Source of the DNA: Pusillimonas sp. T2 | GTDB lineage: Bacteria; Pseudomonadota; Gammaproteobacteria; Burkholderiales; Burkholderiaceae_B | DNA: 64,000 nucleotides | Direction: 5' to 3' | NCBI RefSeq assembly: GCF_002236805.1 | Contig: NZ_NIQA01000007.1 | Span: 62,001-126,000, forward strand | Shown: positions 14,804 to 23,688 of the stretch, one piece after another | Layout of the letters: each line of letters opens with the position of its first letter | How positions within the stretch are numbered: position 1 is the first letter of the stretch | Translations under genes and position numbers: made by a program | Notes under the pieces: model-generated | Databases searched by the model: none | What the model was told of the DNA's origin: nothing | The model's input: the letters and a program-made list of their open reading frames with translations, nothing else

Positions 14804-17083
14804 ATGTCCCTCGATCTCGAAACCAATGCCGCTGAAGCCGCGCCCGTACAGGGCGAACTGCTCGATGCGGAATCTTCCCCTCTGACCCTGAGCCTTCAGG
14901 ATTTCGTCGGCGAGTTCGGCGACGAACTGCTCGACGCCCTCAACAGCGCTAATCCGCCGGTCTATACCGGCCAACCGCAGGCACATCGCCAGCTCATCGT
15001 CGCCAGCCTCAAGCGCAAGCTGTTCCAGGCCCAGGCCGAAGTCGTCCATGCCGCCGCCGAGCTGCTGATTGACCGTGGCGAACATGCCGCGATCGTCAAT
15101 GGCGAAATGGGCTGCGGCAAGACGACCGTCGGCATCGCCACGGCCGCCGTGCTCAACGCCGAAGGCTACCGCCGCACCTTGGTTCTTTCGCCGCCGCACC
15201 TTGTTTACAAGTGGCGGCGCGAGATCCAGGAGACGGTAGCGGGCGCCAAAGTGTGGGTGCTTAACGGGCCGGATACGCTCGTCAAGCTCATCAAGCTGCG
15301 TGAGCAGTTGGGTGTGCAGCCCACGGGTCAGGAGTTCTTCGTCCTGGGCCGCGTGAGGATGCGGATGGGCTTCCACTGGAAGCCTGTCTTCACCCAGCGA
15401 CGCACCCGCCACGGCGACGTCGCCGCATGCCCGGACTGCGGCACGGTCATCACCGACCTCGACGGCGAGCCGGTCAACCCGGTCGCGCTTGAAGCCGAGG
15501 AGTACCGCAGGAAGTGCAGCCATTGCGCCGCGCCCTTGTGGACGCTGATCCGCCCGCGCAGCCTGTCCGGCAGCGATCAGTCCTCGGCCGTCCTCAAAGC
15601 CTTGAAGCGCATCCCGACCATCGGGGAAATCACCGCGCAGAAGCTCATGAAGCGCTTCGGTGATGGTTTCCTTGCCTCGATGTTGGGGGACAACGTGCAT
15701 GAGTTCATCAACCTCATGGACGGCAACGGCGAACTGGTCTTTTCCGACCGTCAGGCCACGCGCATGGAACGCGCGATGGCCAACATGGAGTTCGGCTTCG
15801 GCGAGGGCGGCTACCAACCGTCCGAGTTCATCAAGAGGTACCTGCCGCAAGGCACGTTCGACCTGCTCATCGCCGACGAGGCCCATGAGTACAAGAACGG
15901 CGGCAGTGCCCAAGGCCAGGCCATGGGCGTGCTGGCGGCGAAGGCTCGCAAGACCTTGCTGCTGACTGGCACGCTGATGGGCGGCTATGGGGACGACCTG
16001 TTCTATCTGCTGTTCCGAGCCCTGCCTGGGCGGATGATCGAAGACGGCTACCGCCCGACCACGAGCGGCAGCATGACCTCGGCTGCGATGGCGTTCATGC
16101 GCGATCACGGGGTCTTGAAGGACATCTACTCCGAGAGCACCGGCACGGCGCACAAGACGGCCAAGGGCACCAAGGTATCGGTGCGCACGGTCAAGGCTCC
16201 GGGCTTCGGCCCCAAGGGCGTCTTGCGCTGCATCCTGCCGTTCACGATCTTCCTCAAGCTCAAGGACATCGGCGGCAACGTCCTGCCGCCGTATGACGAG
16301 GAGTTCCGCGAAGTCGCGATGGACACGGCGCAAGCCGCGGCCTACCGCGATCTGGCGGGTCGGCTGACCGCGGAGCTGAAACAGGCTCTGGCGCGACGCG
16401 ATACGACCTTGCTGGGTGTGGTCCTCAACGTGCTGCTGGCCTGGCCGGATTGCTGCTTCCGGTCGGAGACCGTGGTGCATCCGCGCACGCGCAACACCTT
16501 GGCGTTCGTCCCGGCTCAGTTCAACGAGTTCGAGGTGACACCGAAAGAGCGCGAGCTGATCGACATCTGCAAAGAGGAGAAGGCGCAAGGCCGCAAGGTT
16601 CTGGCCTACACGGTCTATACCGGCACGCGCGACACCACGTCGCGCCTGAAGGTGCTGCTGGAGCAGGAGGGCTTCAAGGTGGCGGTGCTGCGCGCGAGCG
16701 TGGACGCCAGCCGCCGCGAAGACTGGATCGCCGAGCAACTGGACCGTGGCATCGACGTGCTCATCACCAACCCCGAGCTGGTCAAGACGGGGCTGGATCT
16801 GTTGGAGTTCCCGACGATCGTGTTCATGCAGTCGGGCTACAACGTGTACTCGCTCCAGCAGGCGGCACGCCGCTCCTGGCGCATCGGGCAGAAGCACCCC
16901 GTGCGCGTGATCTATCTCGGCTACGCCGGTTCCTCGCAGATGACATGCCTCGAACTGATGGCCAAGAAGATCATGGTCTCGCAGTCCACCTCGGGCGATG
17001 TACCCGAATCGGGGCTGGATGTCCTGAACCAGGATGGTGATTCCGTCGAGGTCGCACTGGCCCGGCAACTGGTCGCCGCCTGA
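14804..17083 (+). CDS. SNF2-type DEAH helicase/ATPase (759 aa)
   Basis: ATG 14804 follows TTGGAGCATCACC and is preferred to the in-frame ATG at 14750, which lies in the hairpin leader. Superfamily 2 motifs are clear: Walker A GEMGCGKTT (about residue 100), DEAH in LIADEAHEYKN (about 356), motif III LLTGTLMGG (about 388) and motif VI RSWRIGQKHPVRV (about 690). The QxxRSWRIGQ form is typical of SNF2 proteins. A Cys4-like zinc element (CPDCGTVITD, then CSHCAAP) lies about residues 210 to 245. Such enzymes move along duplex DNA. This one is a conserved member of the ICE accessory block next to an adenine methyltransferase. Confidence 0.88.
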   Translation: MSLDLETNAAEAAPVQGELLDAESSPLTLSLQDFVGEFGDELLDALNSANPPVYTGQPQAHRQLIVASLKRKLFQAQAEVVHAAAELLIDRGEHAAIVNGEMGCGKTTVGIATAAVLNAEGYRRTLVLSPPHLVYKWRREIQETVAGAKVWVLNGPDTLVKLIKLREQLGVQPTGQEFFVLGRVRMRMGFHWKPVFTQRRTRHGDVAACPDCGTVITDLDGEPVNPVALEAEEYRRKCSHCAAPLWTLIRPRSLSGSDQSSAVLKALKRIPTIGEITAQKLMKRFGDGFLASMLGDNVHEFINLMDGNGELVFSDRQATRMERAMANMEFGFGEGGYQPSEFIKRYLPQGTFDLLIADEAHEYKNGGSAQGQAMGVLAAKARKTLLLTGTLMGGYGDDLFYLLFRALPGRMIEDGYRPTTSGSMTSAAMAFMRDHGVLKDIYSESTGTAHKTAKGTKVSVRTVKAPGFGPKGVLRCILPFTIFLKLKDIGGNVLPPYDEEFREVAMDTAQAAAYRDLAGRLTAELKQALARRDTTLLGVVLNVLLAWPDCCFRSETVVHPRTRNTLAFVPAQFNEFEVTPKERELIDICKEEKAQGRKVLAYTVYTGTRDTTSRLKVLLEQEGFKVAVLRASVDASRREDWIAEQLDRGIDVLITNPELVKTGLDLLEFPTIVFMQSGYNVYSLQQAARRSWRIGQKHPVRVIYLGYAGSSQMTCLELMAKKIMVSQSTSGDVPESGLDVLNQDGDSVEVALARQLVAA

Positions 17084-17137
17084 TTCCCACGCCACAAGCC
17101 GGCCTAGCGCCGCCGGCATTTCTGTTGTTCCCACCTT

Positions 17138-17180
17138 GCAGCCACGCCCACGTTCTCCGTGGAGGTGGCTGCGCTTTTTT
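17138..17180 (+). terminator. Strong hairpin with T6 (terminator/attenuator)
   Basis: GCAGCCAC (17138-17145) / GTGGCTGC (17165-17172) has an inner CCACG/CGTGG helix and is followed by GC and six T. It lies 19 bases before the start of the 68-residue gene, so it ends the helicase transcript or attenuates the small gene. Confidence 0.82.
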
Positions 17181-17198
17181 CATCCCAAGGAGATTTCC

Positions 17199-17405
17199 AT
17201 GAATACCAACACCCAACCGTCCGAAGCCATCGACACCCAACGGAAGCTGGAAGCCGAGATTGCGGATTTCCTGCGACAGCGCATCGAAGATGGGAACCTC
17301 GATGCGGAGGACATCCCTGTGCGCCTGGCACGCTATGGTCTGATGGCCCCCGAGGCGTTCCTCGCCGAAATGCGTGAGCGCATGGGCATCGACGACGAGA
17401 AATAA
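17199..17405 (+). CDS. Small ICE-conserved hypothetical protein (68 aa)
   Basis: ATG 17199 follows CAAGGAGATTTCC. The 68-residue acidic protein is predicted to be mostly helical (RKLEAEIADFLRQRIEDGN, then APEAFLAEMRERMG). No recognised domain. It is flanked on both sides by terminators, hence its own transcription unit. It is the last gene before the conjugation operon. Confidence 0.7.
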   Translation: MNTNTQPSEAIDTQRKLEAEIADFLRQRIEDGNLDAEDIPVRLARYGLMAPEAFLAEMRERMGIDDEK

Positions 17406-17420
17406 GAGACCCATTTTCAC

Positions 17421-17446
17421 AGGCCCCAACTTGGGGCCTTTCTTTG
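17421..17446 (+). terminator. Rho-independent terminator closing the accessory region
   Basis: AGGCCCC (17421-17427) / GGGGCCT (17433-17439) followed by TTCTTT. Confidence 0.88.
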
Positions 17447-17552
17447 GTGAAGGCGCTGCCGGCAAATCGGGCGCTGTCTGGTTCGCATTGTTTGCTGCCG
17501 CTCGTAGCCCGAGCGGCGATGGTGAGGGCTCGATGTTTCAGGACGCCGAGCT

Positions 17553-18152
17553 ATGTGCCCCTCTCCACCCTGGTTTCACCATCCCGAACGCCGCCTGCTG
17601 GCGGGATTTCTCGGCCTGCTTTGGTCGGTGCTGGCCGGTGGCTGCGCGACGACGACTGCGCCGGTCGCGCCCGACACCATCGAGGAAGTCTCGGCCGCGC
17701 CCGAACCCGAAGCGCCCGAGTACATCCCGGTCGTGCGCTACGCCCGCTACACGCTGGTCGAACTGGCCCCTACAGCGGCGCAGCGCGACCTGCTGTTGCA
17801 GACCATCGACGTGTCGATGCCCGAGGATGCCCGCGCCACGGTCGGCGATGGGCTGCGGCATGTGCTCAAGCGCAGCGGCTACAGCCTGTGCCAAACGGCG
17901 CATGCCGTGATCGAGCTGTATAAGCTGCCACTCCCGGCGGCGCACCTGCATCTCGGTCCCATGACCTTGCGCGATGCGCTGCTCACCCTGGCTGGTCCGG
18001 CCTGGGAACTGCACGCGGATGACCGCGCACGACAGATTTGCTTCGAGCGGCCCGGCGACAGCGTGGCCGCCGAACCCATGCCCGAACCGACCGCCGCCGA
18101 TGCGGTGCAGACCTTCCCGCTGATGCCTTCCACTCCAGGAGGCCAGCCATGA
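17553..18152 (+). CDS. pilL: ICE conjugative transfer protein PilL (TIGR03748 family)
   Basis: First gene of the mating-pair operon. The 199-residue product has a signal segment ending in a lipobox (LAGGC, cysteine near residue 31), so it is probably an outer-membrane or periplasmic lipoprotein. The part with YTLVELAPTAAQRDLLLQTI through LRHVLKRSGYSLC and GPMTLRDALLTLAGPAWEL corresponds to the PFGI-1-class PilL family (TIGR03748). The C-terminal fold is like secretin-associated PilL/TcpQ modules. It overlaps the next gene by 4 bases (ATGA). The ribosome site is weak (AGGA at 9 bases), so an alternative start cannot be excluded. Confidence 0.82.
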   Translation: MCPSPPWFHHPERRLLAGFLGLLWSVLAGGCATTTAPVAPDTIEEVSAAPEPEAPEYIPVVRYARYTLVELAPTAAQRDLLLQTIDVSMPEDARATVGDGLRHVLKRSGYSLCQTAHAVIELYKLPLPAAHLHLGPMTLRDALLTLAGPAWELHADDRARQICFERPGDSVAAEPMPEPTAADAVQTFPLMPSTPGGQP

Positions 18153-18790
18153 ACGCTCCGCAATCTTCGCGTCGCCCGACCGCCGCCGTGGTGGTGCAAA
18201 GCCTGCTCTGGCTCTGGCTGCTCGGTCTAAGCGTCATCGTGGCCCTCGGCTACCAGGCGATGAGCGACCAGGCCGACCAGGAACGGCTCGATTCCCGTCT
18301 GCAACGCCTCGAAGCGCAGGCGGTGGCCCTGGCCGAGGCCATCGAGACCATCCAGCAGCGTCCGGCCGTCGCAACGGCGGCGGACCTCAAAGACACCCGC
18401 CAAATCCTGGAAGCACGCGCTTCCCAGGTTGAGAAAACACTAAGCGGCTACGCAGCCGCCGACGACCTTCAGGCGCTGCGCGCGGAGATCGAGCAGATCA
18501 AGACGCGCCAGACCGCCGCGCGTGCAGCAGCCCCCGTCCAGCCGCGCACATCGAGCAAGCCCGCAGCCAAGTCTGAACCGCCGCCATTGCCGTTCCGCAT
18601 CGTCGGCGCCGAACTGCGCGCAGGCCAGCGCAGCGTGTCCGTCGCGCCGAGCAGTGGGGACTTCACGCCCGACCAGCTTCAGGTGCTGCTGCCCGGTGAT
18701 GCGGTCGGCCCATGGCGCTTGCAGGCAATCGATGGCAGCGCCGCGGTGTTCCAAGCCGGCGACCAGACCCGTCGCGTGGCGATTCCCTGA
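18149..18790 (+). CDS. Membrane-anchored coiled-coil protein of the ICE transfer operon
   Basis: It starts within the stop of pilL (ATGA overlap), behind CAGGAGGCC. The 213-residue product has one N-terminal transmembrane segment (LLWLWLLGLSVIVALGY, residues 19-35). A coiled coil rich in Leu/Gln/Glu (about 38-125) follows, then a Pro/Ala linker. The compact C-terminal domain starts at LPFRIVGAELRAGQRSVSVA. The layout resembles a periplasm-spanning pilus or secretion accessory protein. I cannot assign a TIGRFAM with certainty. Its position between PilL and the TIGR03759 protein is constant in this ICE type. Confidence 0.75.
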   Translation: MNAPQSSRRPTAAVVVQSLLWLWLLGLSVIVALGYQAMSDQADQERLDSRLQRLEAQAVALAEAIETIQQRPAVATAADLKDTRQILEARASQVEKTLSGYAAADDLQALRAEIEQIKTRQTAARAAAPVQPRTSSKPAAKSEPPPLPFRIVGAELRAGQRSVSVAPSSGDFTPDQLQVLLPGDAVGPWRLQAIDGSAAVFQAGDQTRRVAIP

Positions 18791-18804
18791 TCGGAGCACA
18801 CCAC

Positions 18805-19530
18805 ATGAAGCCGTCGATCATCCTTTCCGCACTCCTACTGGCTTCAGTCCAGTGGCCCGCGTGGGCGCAGCAGTCAGCCACGGCTCCCGCCCGCAATGCG
18901 CAGAGCCAGGAGCGCCCGCTGGCCGCCCGCGTCCTGGACGACCGAGTAGCAAGCAACTGGGGCCTCCAACCCCAGGAATGGGTGCGTTACCGCGAGCTGA
19001 TGGATGGGCCGCTGGGCATCTACTCGCCCAACCTGGACCCGCTGTCTGCCCTAGGCATCGAGGCACGCACCGACGAAGAACGGCGGCGCTATGCAGAGCT
19101 GCAGGTGCAAATCGAGGCACGCCGCGTCGAGAAGTTGCTCGCCTACCAACGCGCCTACGACGAAGCCTGGCAGCGCCTGAACCCCGGCATGCAGCGCGTG
19201 AACCTGCCCGACGACGGGCCGGGCGCCGGCACCGCGCGCGGCAGCGGCCGAATGGCGGTGTTCGTCAAGGACGGCTGCGCGGCCTGTGGGCAGCTCGTGC
19301 AGCGCCTGCAATCCTCGGGTGCCGAGTTCGACCTGTATATGGTGGGCAGCCGCCAGGACGATGCACGCATCCGCGACTGGGCCAAGCGCGCGCAGATCGA
19401 CCCGGCGCGCGTGCGCAGCGGCAGCATTACCCTCAACCACGACGGCGGCCGCTGGCTGTCGCTGGGCCTGCCCGGTGACTTGCCCGCGGCTGTGCGCGAG
19501 GTGAACGGCCAATGGCAGCGTCAACCGTAG
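18805..19530 (+). CDS. Integrating conjugative element protein, PFL_4693 family (TIGR03759)
   Basis: ATG 18805 follows CGGAGCACACC. The 241-residue product has a signal peptide (LLASVQWPAWAQ, cleaved near residue 22). The segment WGLQPQEWVRYRELMDGPLG and the rest of the N-terminal half are characteristic of TIGR03759. The C-terminal half has a thioredoxin-like CAAC pair in VFVKDGCAACGQLVQRL, suggesting a periplasmic redox or disulfide role. It overlaps the transglycosylase gene by 19 bases. Confidence 0.86.
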   Translation: MKPSIILSALLLASVQWPAWAQQSATAPARNAQSQERPLAARVLDDRVASNWGLQPQEWVRYRELMDGPLGIYSPNLDPLSALGIEARTDEERRRYAELQVQIEARRVEKLLAYQRAYDEAWQRLNPGMQRVNLPDDGPGAGTARGSGRMAVFVKDGCAACGQLVQRLQSSGAEFDLYMVGSRQDDARIRDWAKRAQIDPARVRSGSITLNHDGGRWLSLGLPGDLPAAVREVNGQWQRQP

Positions 19531-20114
19531 CGACCTCCGTCTCGCAGCTCTTGCGCGCACTGCTGCTTGCTACCGGCCTGTGCGCCTGCGCCGTCCATGC
19601 CCAGGAGGTTCCACCACCGGCCTACCAGCTCGCCGCACAGCGGGCGGGCATCCCCTCGACCGTACTCTACGCCGTGGCCTTGCAGGAGAGCGGTGTTCGG
19701 CGCAACGGGCGCATCGTCCCGTGGCCGTGGTCCCTCAATGTCGCCGGCCAGTCGCGCCGCTTCGCCACGCGCGCCGACGCCTGCTCGGGCTTGCAACAGG
19801 CAATGCGCGCCACGCCCCACACGCGCATCGATGCAGGCCTGGGCCAGATCAACCTCGGTTACCACAAGCACCGCTTCACCAGCGCGTGCGACCTGCTGGA
19901 CCCTTATCGCAACCTCGCCATCGCCGCTGAGATCCTGAAGGAGCAGCACACGTCCGGCGAAGACTGGCTGTTGGCGATCGGCCGCTACCACCGTCCTGCG
20001 GGCGGCGAGCCCGCCGCCCGCTACCGGCGCAGCGTGTCGCGCCATCTCGCGCGTGTGCAGGGCGCACGCCCAAACGCCGCGGTGCTCGCCACGCGCCAGG
20101 AGACTTCCCCATGA
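19512..20114 (+). CDS. Lytic transglycosylase of the conjugation apparatus (VirB1-like)
   Basis: The 200-residue protein has a signal peptide (LLATGLCACAVHAQ). Its SLT-type domain contains the catalytic glutamate in ALQESGVRR (about residue 58) and the conserved GLGQINLGY motif further on. It cuts peptidoglycan in the periplasm so that the transfer channel can cross the wall. It overlaps the PFL_4693-family gene upstream and shares an ATGA junction with the next gene, so translation is probably coupled. Confidence 0.9.
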   Translation: MAASTVATSVSQLLRALLLATGLCACAVHAQEVPPPAYQLAAQRAGIPSTVLYAVALQESGVRRNGRIVPWPWSLNVAGQSRRFATRADACSGLQQAMRATPHTRIDAGLGQINLGYHKHRFTSACDLLDPYRNLAIAAEILKEQHTSGEDWLLAIGRYHRPAGGEPAARYRRSVSRHLARVQGARPNAAVLATRQETSP

Positions 20115-20650
20115 CGAAATCCCATCTGGCCCTGCGGGGCCTGCTTGTGCTGCTGGCGGGTCTGCCGCTGGCATCGCGTGCCGGCGATCCGCTGATCGTG
20201 GTCGAAGATCGCGGTGGCACGTCGGCGCTGCCGTACTACGAGGCCCTCAACCTCCAGCCGCGCGCCGATGTCCCGGCCCGGCCGCCCATTCCGACGCCAC
20301 AGGTTCCCGCCACACCCGCGGACGAGGCAGCGATGCTGCCGGTGCGCAGCGCCAAACTCACGCCTGGCACCGTCGCGCGGCGCGTGATCGAAGCGCCCGG
20401 CCTGCGGCCGTTCGTGGTCATCGGCGACGACGACGCCTCCCGGGCCTGGTTGCAGCGCCGCGGCATTGCTTTGCGCGAACGCGGCGCGGTCGGCTTGGTG
20501 GTCAATGTCGAGACCGCGCAGGGCCTGGCACGGCTGCGTGCCCTGGTGCCGGGCGTGCCGCTCGCGCCCGTAGCCGGAGACGACCTGGCCGATCGCCTGG
20601 GCCTGCGGCACTACCCGGCGCTGATCACGGCCACCGGCATCGAGCAATGA
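20111..20650 (+). CDS. Integrating conjugative element protein, PFL_4695 family (TIGR03765)
   Basis: It starts in an ATGA overlap with the transglycosylase gene, behind CCAGGAGACTTCCCC. The 179-residue product has a signal peptide (LLVLLAGLPLASRAG). The mature part contains PLIVVEDRGGTSALPYYEAL, and a C-terminal alpha/beta region with RPFVVIGDDDASRAWLQRRG. This is the TIGR03765 family, a periplasmic component of unknown biochemical role that always precedes traD in these elements. Confidence 0.87.
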   Translation: MTKSHLALRGLLVLLAGLPLASRAGDPLIVVEDRGGTSALPYYEALNLQPRADVPARPPIPTPQVPATPADEAAMLPVRSAKLTPGTVARRVIEAPGLRPFVVIGDDDASRAWLQRRGIALRERGAVGLVVNVETAQGLARLRALVPGVPLAPVAGDDLADRLGLRHYPALITATGIEQ

Positions 20651-20654
20651 AGCC

Positions 20655-22844
20655 ATGTCGGGGAAACAGCCGATCGAGGTTCTGCTACGCCCAGCGGTGG
20701 AGCTATACACCGTCGCAGCGTGTGCAGGCGCCGCGTTTCTGTCCCTGGTGGCCCCGTGGTCGCTCGCGCTGAGCCCTGCCATGGGCGTCGGCAGCGCCCT
20801 GGCGTTCGGCGCCTACGGCGCGATCCGCTACCGCGACGCTCGCGTCATCCTGCGTTACAGGCGCAACATCCGCCGCCTGCCGCGCTACGTGATGACAAGC
20901 AAGGATGTGCCCGTCAGCCAGCAGCGGCTTTTCATCGGGCGCGGATTCCTGTGGGAGCAGAAGCACACCCATAGGCTCATGCAGACATACCGGCCGGAGT
21001 TTCGCCGCTACGCGGAGCCGACACCGGCCTATCGCCTGGCGCGTCGGCTGGAGGAACGGCTGGAATTCGCGCCGTTCCCGCTGTCCCGGCTCTCCGCTCT
21101 CACGGGCTGGGACGTTCCTTTCAACCCTGTGCGCCCGCTGCCACCTGTAGGTGGCCTGCCGCGGCTGCATGGCATCGAACCCGACGAGGTGGACGTCAGC
21201 CTGCCGCTGGGTGAGCGCGTCGGACATTCGCTGGTGCTGGGCACGACGCGCGTGGGCAAGACGCGGCTGGCCGAGCTGTTTGTGACTCAGGACATCCGTC
21301 GCAAGAACGCTGCCGGCGAGCACGAGGTCGTGATCGTTATCGATCCCAAGGGCGACGCGGATCTCCTGAAGCGGATGTACGTCGAAGCCCAGCGCACAGG
21401 CCGTGAAGGCGAGTTCTACATCTTCCATCTCGGTTGGCCGGAAATCAGCGCCCGCTACAACGCGGTAGGACGCTTCGGTCGCATCTCGGAAGTCGCCACC
21501 CGTATCGCAGGGCAACTCTCCGGTGAAGGCAACAGCGCGGCCTTCCGGGAGTTCGCGTGGCGCTTCGTCAACATCATTGCCCGCGCTTTGGTGGAACTGG
21601 GGCAGCGCCCGGACTACATGCTGATCCAGCGGCACGTCATCAACATCGACGCACTGTTTATCGAGTACGCCCAGCACTACTTCGCCAAGACCGAGCCCAA
21701 GGCCTGGGAGGTGATCGTCCAGATCGAGGCCAAGCTCAACGAGAAGAACATCCCGCGCAACATGATCGGGCGCGAGAAGCGCGTGGTCGCGCTGGAGCAG
21801 TACCTCTCCCAGGCGCGCAACTACGACCCGGTGCTCGACGGCCTGCGCTCGGCAGTTCGGTACGACAAGACCTACTTCGACAAGATCGTCGCATCGTTGC
21901 TGCCGCTGCTGGAAAAGCTCACCAGCGGCAAGATCGCCCAACTCCTGGCCCCGAACTACTCCGACCTGACCGACCCGCGCCCGATCTTCGATTGGATGCA
22001 AGTCATCAGGAAGCGCGCCATCGTCTATGTGGGACTGGACGCGCTGTCCGACGCCGAGGTTGCCGCAGCGGTCGGCAACTCCATGTTCTCCGACCTGGTT
22101 TCGGTCGCGGGTCATATCTACAAGCACGGGATCGACGATGGCCTGCCTGACGCTTCGGCTGGCGCGCGCGTGCCGATCAACGTCCATGCGGATGAATTCA
22201 ATGAACTCATGGGTGACGAATTCGTGCCGCTTATCAACAAAGGCGGCGGCGCCGGGCTGCAAGTCACCGCGTACACGCAGACCCTCTCGGACATCGAGGC
22301 CCGTATCGGCAACCGCGCGAAAGCTGGCCAGGTGATCGGCAACTTCAACAACCTGTTCATGCTGCGCGTGCGCGAGACGGCCACCGCCGAACTGCTGACG
22401 CGGCAGTTGCCGAAGGTCGAGGTCTATACCACCACCATCGTCTCAGGGGCGACCGACAGCTCGGACATCCGTGGCGCGACGGATTTCACGTCGAACACCC
22501 AGGACCGCATCAGCATGTCCAGCGTGCCGATGATCGAGCCATCGCACGTAGTCGGCCTGCCAAAAGGCCAGTGCTTCGCGCTGCTGCAAGGCGGCCAGCT
22601 TTGGAAGGTTCGCATGCCGCTGCCGACACCAGACCCGGATGAAGTGATGCCGGCGGATCTGCAGCAACTGGCCGGATACATGCGCCAGAGCTACAGCGAG
22701 GCCACGCAGTGGTGGGATTTCACTAGCTCCCCTGCCTTGCAGGATGCGGCCTTGCCCGATGACCTGCTGGACGATGCTGCTCCAGCCGAGCCTGCTGCGG
22801 TGGCCACCGACACCGACCACAGTACCGACGAGGCCGCGCCATGA
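20655..22844 (+). CDS. traD: Type IV coupling protein TraD (TIGR03743)
   Basis: ATG 20655 lies 4 bases after the previous stop. The 729-residue protein has two N-terminal membrane segments (about residues 17-55). A P-loop LGTTRVGKTRLAELF follows (Walker A about 196-203), then Walker B VVIVIDPKGD (about 227). The all-alpha region and C-terminal acidic Ala-rich tail (about 690-729) are as in SXT/TOL-type coupling factors. It links the relaxosome to the secretion channel and powers DNA transfer at the inner membrane. It shares an ATGA overlap with the next gene. Confidence 0.95.
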   Translation: MSGKQPIEVLLRPAVELYTVAACAGAAFLSLVAPWSLALSPAMGVGSALAFGAYGAIRYRDARVILRYRRNIRRLPRYVMTSKDVPVSQQRLFIGRGFLWEQKHTHRLMQTYRPEFRRYAEPTPAYRLARRLEERLEFAPFPLSRLSALTGWDVPFNPVRPLPPVGGLPRLHGIEPDEVDVSLPLGERVGHSLVLGTTRVGKTRLAELFVTQDIRRKNAAGEHEVVIVIDPKGDADLLKRMYVEAQRTGREGEFYIFHLGWPEISARYNAVGRFGRISEVATRIAGQLSGEGNSAAFREFAWRFVNIIARALVELGQRPDYMLIQRHVINIDALFIEYAQHYFAKTEPKAWEVIVQIEAKLNEKNIPRNMIGREKRVVALEQYLSQARNYDPVLDGLRSAVRYDKTYFDKIVASLLPLLEKLTSGKIAQLLAPNYSDLTDPRPIFDWMQVIRKRAIVYVGLDALSDAEVAAAVGNSMFSDLVSVAGHIYKHGIDDGLPDASAGARVPINVHADEFNELMGDEFVPLINKGGGAGLQVTAYTQTLSDIEARIGNRAKAGQVIGNFNNLFMLRVRETATAELLTRQLPKVEVYTTTIVSGATDSSDIRGATDFTSNTQDRISMSSVPMIEPSHVVGLPKGQCFALLQGGQLWKVRMPLPTPDPDEVMPADLQQLAGYMRQSYSEATQWWDFTSSPALQDAALPDDLLDDAAPAEPAAVATDTDHSTDEAAP

Positions 22845-23590
22845 AGGACGCCGCCTCGACCGCGCAGCGGGAGCAGAACCAGCGCCAGGGTCTGATCGTC
22901 GGCACCATCACCTTGCCATTTCGCCTGCTCGGGGTATTGATTGGCTCGCTGCTGTTCTCGATCGTGGTGGAGTGCGTCGGCATGCACCTGTTCTGGAAGG
23001 ATCAGGGCTGGCGCCATTCCCAGCAGATGTTGCAGTACGAGCTTGGGCACCTGTCCAGCCACTTCACGCGCAGCGTGGTCGTGCAGGAGCCAGGGCGCAC
23101 GGCGCACGAGTTGGTGGATACAGGCTACGAATGGGTGTTCGTTCGCTCGGGGCTGCTGGCGCGCATGAGCCAGACCGCCGAGCGCGTCCGCGCGCCCAGC
23201 CACGAGCAGACGCGCAACTTCCGCTACTACATCAGCCAAGTCTATGTCTGGGCCGAGAGCTACCTCATCGCCGCAGCCTTCACGACGCTGACCTTCCTGG
23301 TGCGCCTGCTGGTCCTGGTGCTCACGTTGCCACTGATCTTCACGGCCGCTTTCGTCGGTCTGATTGACGGTCTGGTGCGACGCGACGTGCGCAGGTTCGG
23401 CGCGGGCCGCGAATCCGGGTTCATCTACCACCGTGCGAAAGCCAGCCTCATGCCGCTGGCCGTGCTGCCGTGGATCACGTACCTGGCGCTGCCGATCTCG
23501 GTGCATCCATTGCTGATCCTGTTGCCGAGCGCCGCCTTGCTGGGACTGGCCGTGAGCCTGACTGCGGGCAGCTTCAAGAAGTACCTCTAG
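22841..23590 (+). CDS. ICE membrane protein, PFL_4697 family (TIGR03747)
   Basis: It starts in an ATGA overlap with traD. The 249-residue integral membrane protein has an N-terminal hydrophobic segment (about residues 22-50). Two more spans lie at AAAFTTLTFLVRLLVLVLTL and the following stretch (about 140-175), with a terminal pair near ITYLALPISVHPLLILLPSA. The motif FRYYISQVYVWAESYLIAAA is typical of TIGR03747. It likely works with TraD at the inner membrane. The operon pauses here: about 100 bases separate it from the next gene. Confidence 0.88.
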   Translation: MKDAASTAQREQNQRQGLIVGTITLPFRLLGVLIGSLLFSIVVECVGMHLFWKDQGWRHSQQMLQYELGHLSSHFTRSVVVQEPGRTAHELVDTGYEWVFVRSGLLARMSQTAERVRAPSHEQTRNFRYYISQVYVWAESYLIAAAFTTLTFLVRLLVLVLTLPLIFTAAFVGLIDGLVRRDVRRFGAGRESGFIYHRAKASLMPLAVLPWITYLALPISVHPLLILLPSAALLGLAVSLTAGSFKKYL

Positions 23591-23688
23591 CAGATCAATC
23601 CGGTCATCTGCAGGTTCCTATTGTTTGCGGCCTGAAACAGCCCCGATCTCCACGATCGAGCCATTGCTGATCACACAGGAATGGCGCG

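Noticed and set aside
14705-17134. 809-codon open frame on the minus strand opposite the SNF2-type helicase
   Set aside because: It is the mirror of a GC-rich gene with strong motifs on the + strand; the translation is His/Arg/Gly-rich with no motif or ribosome site.
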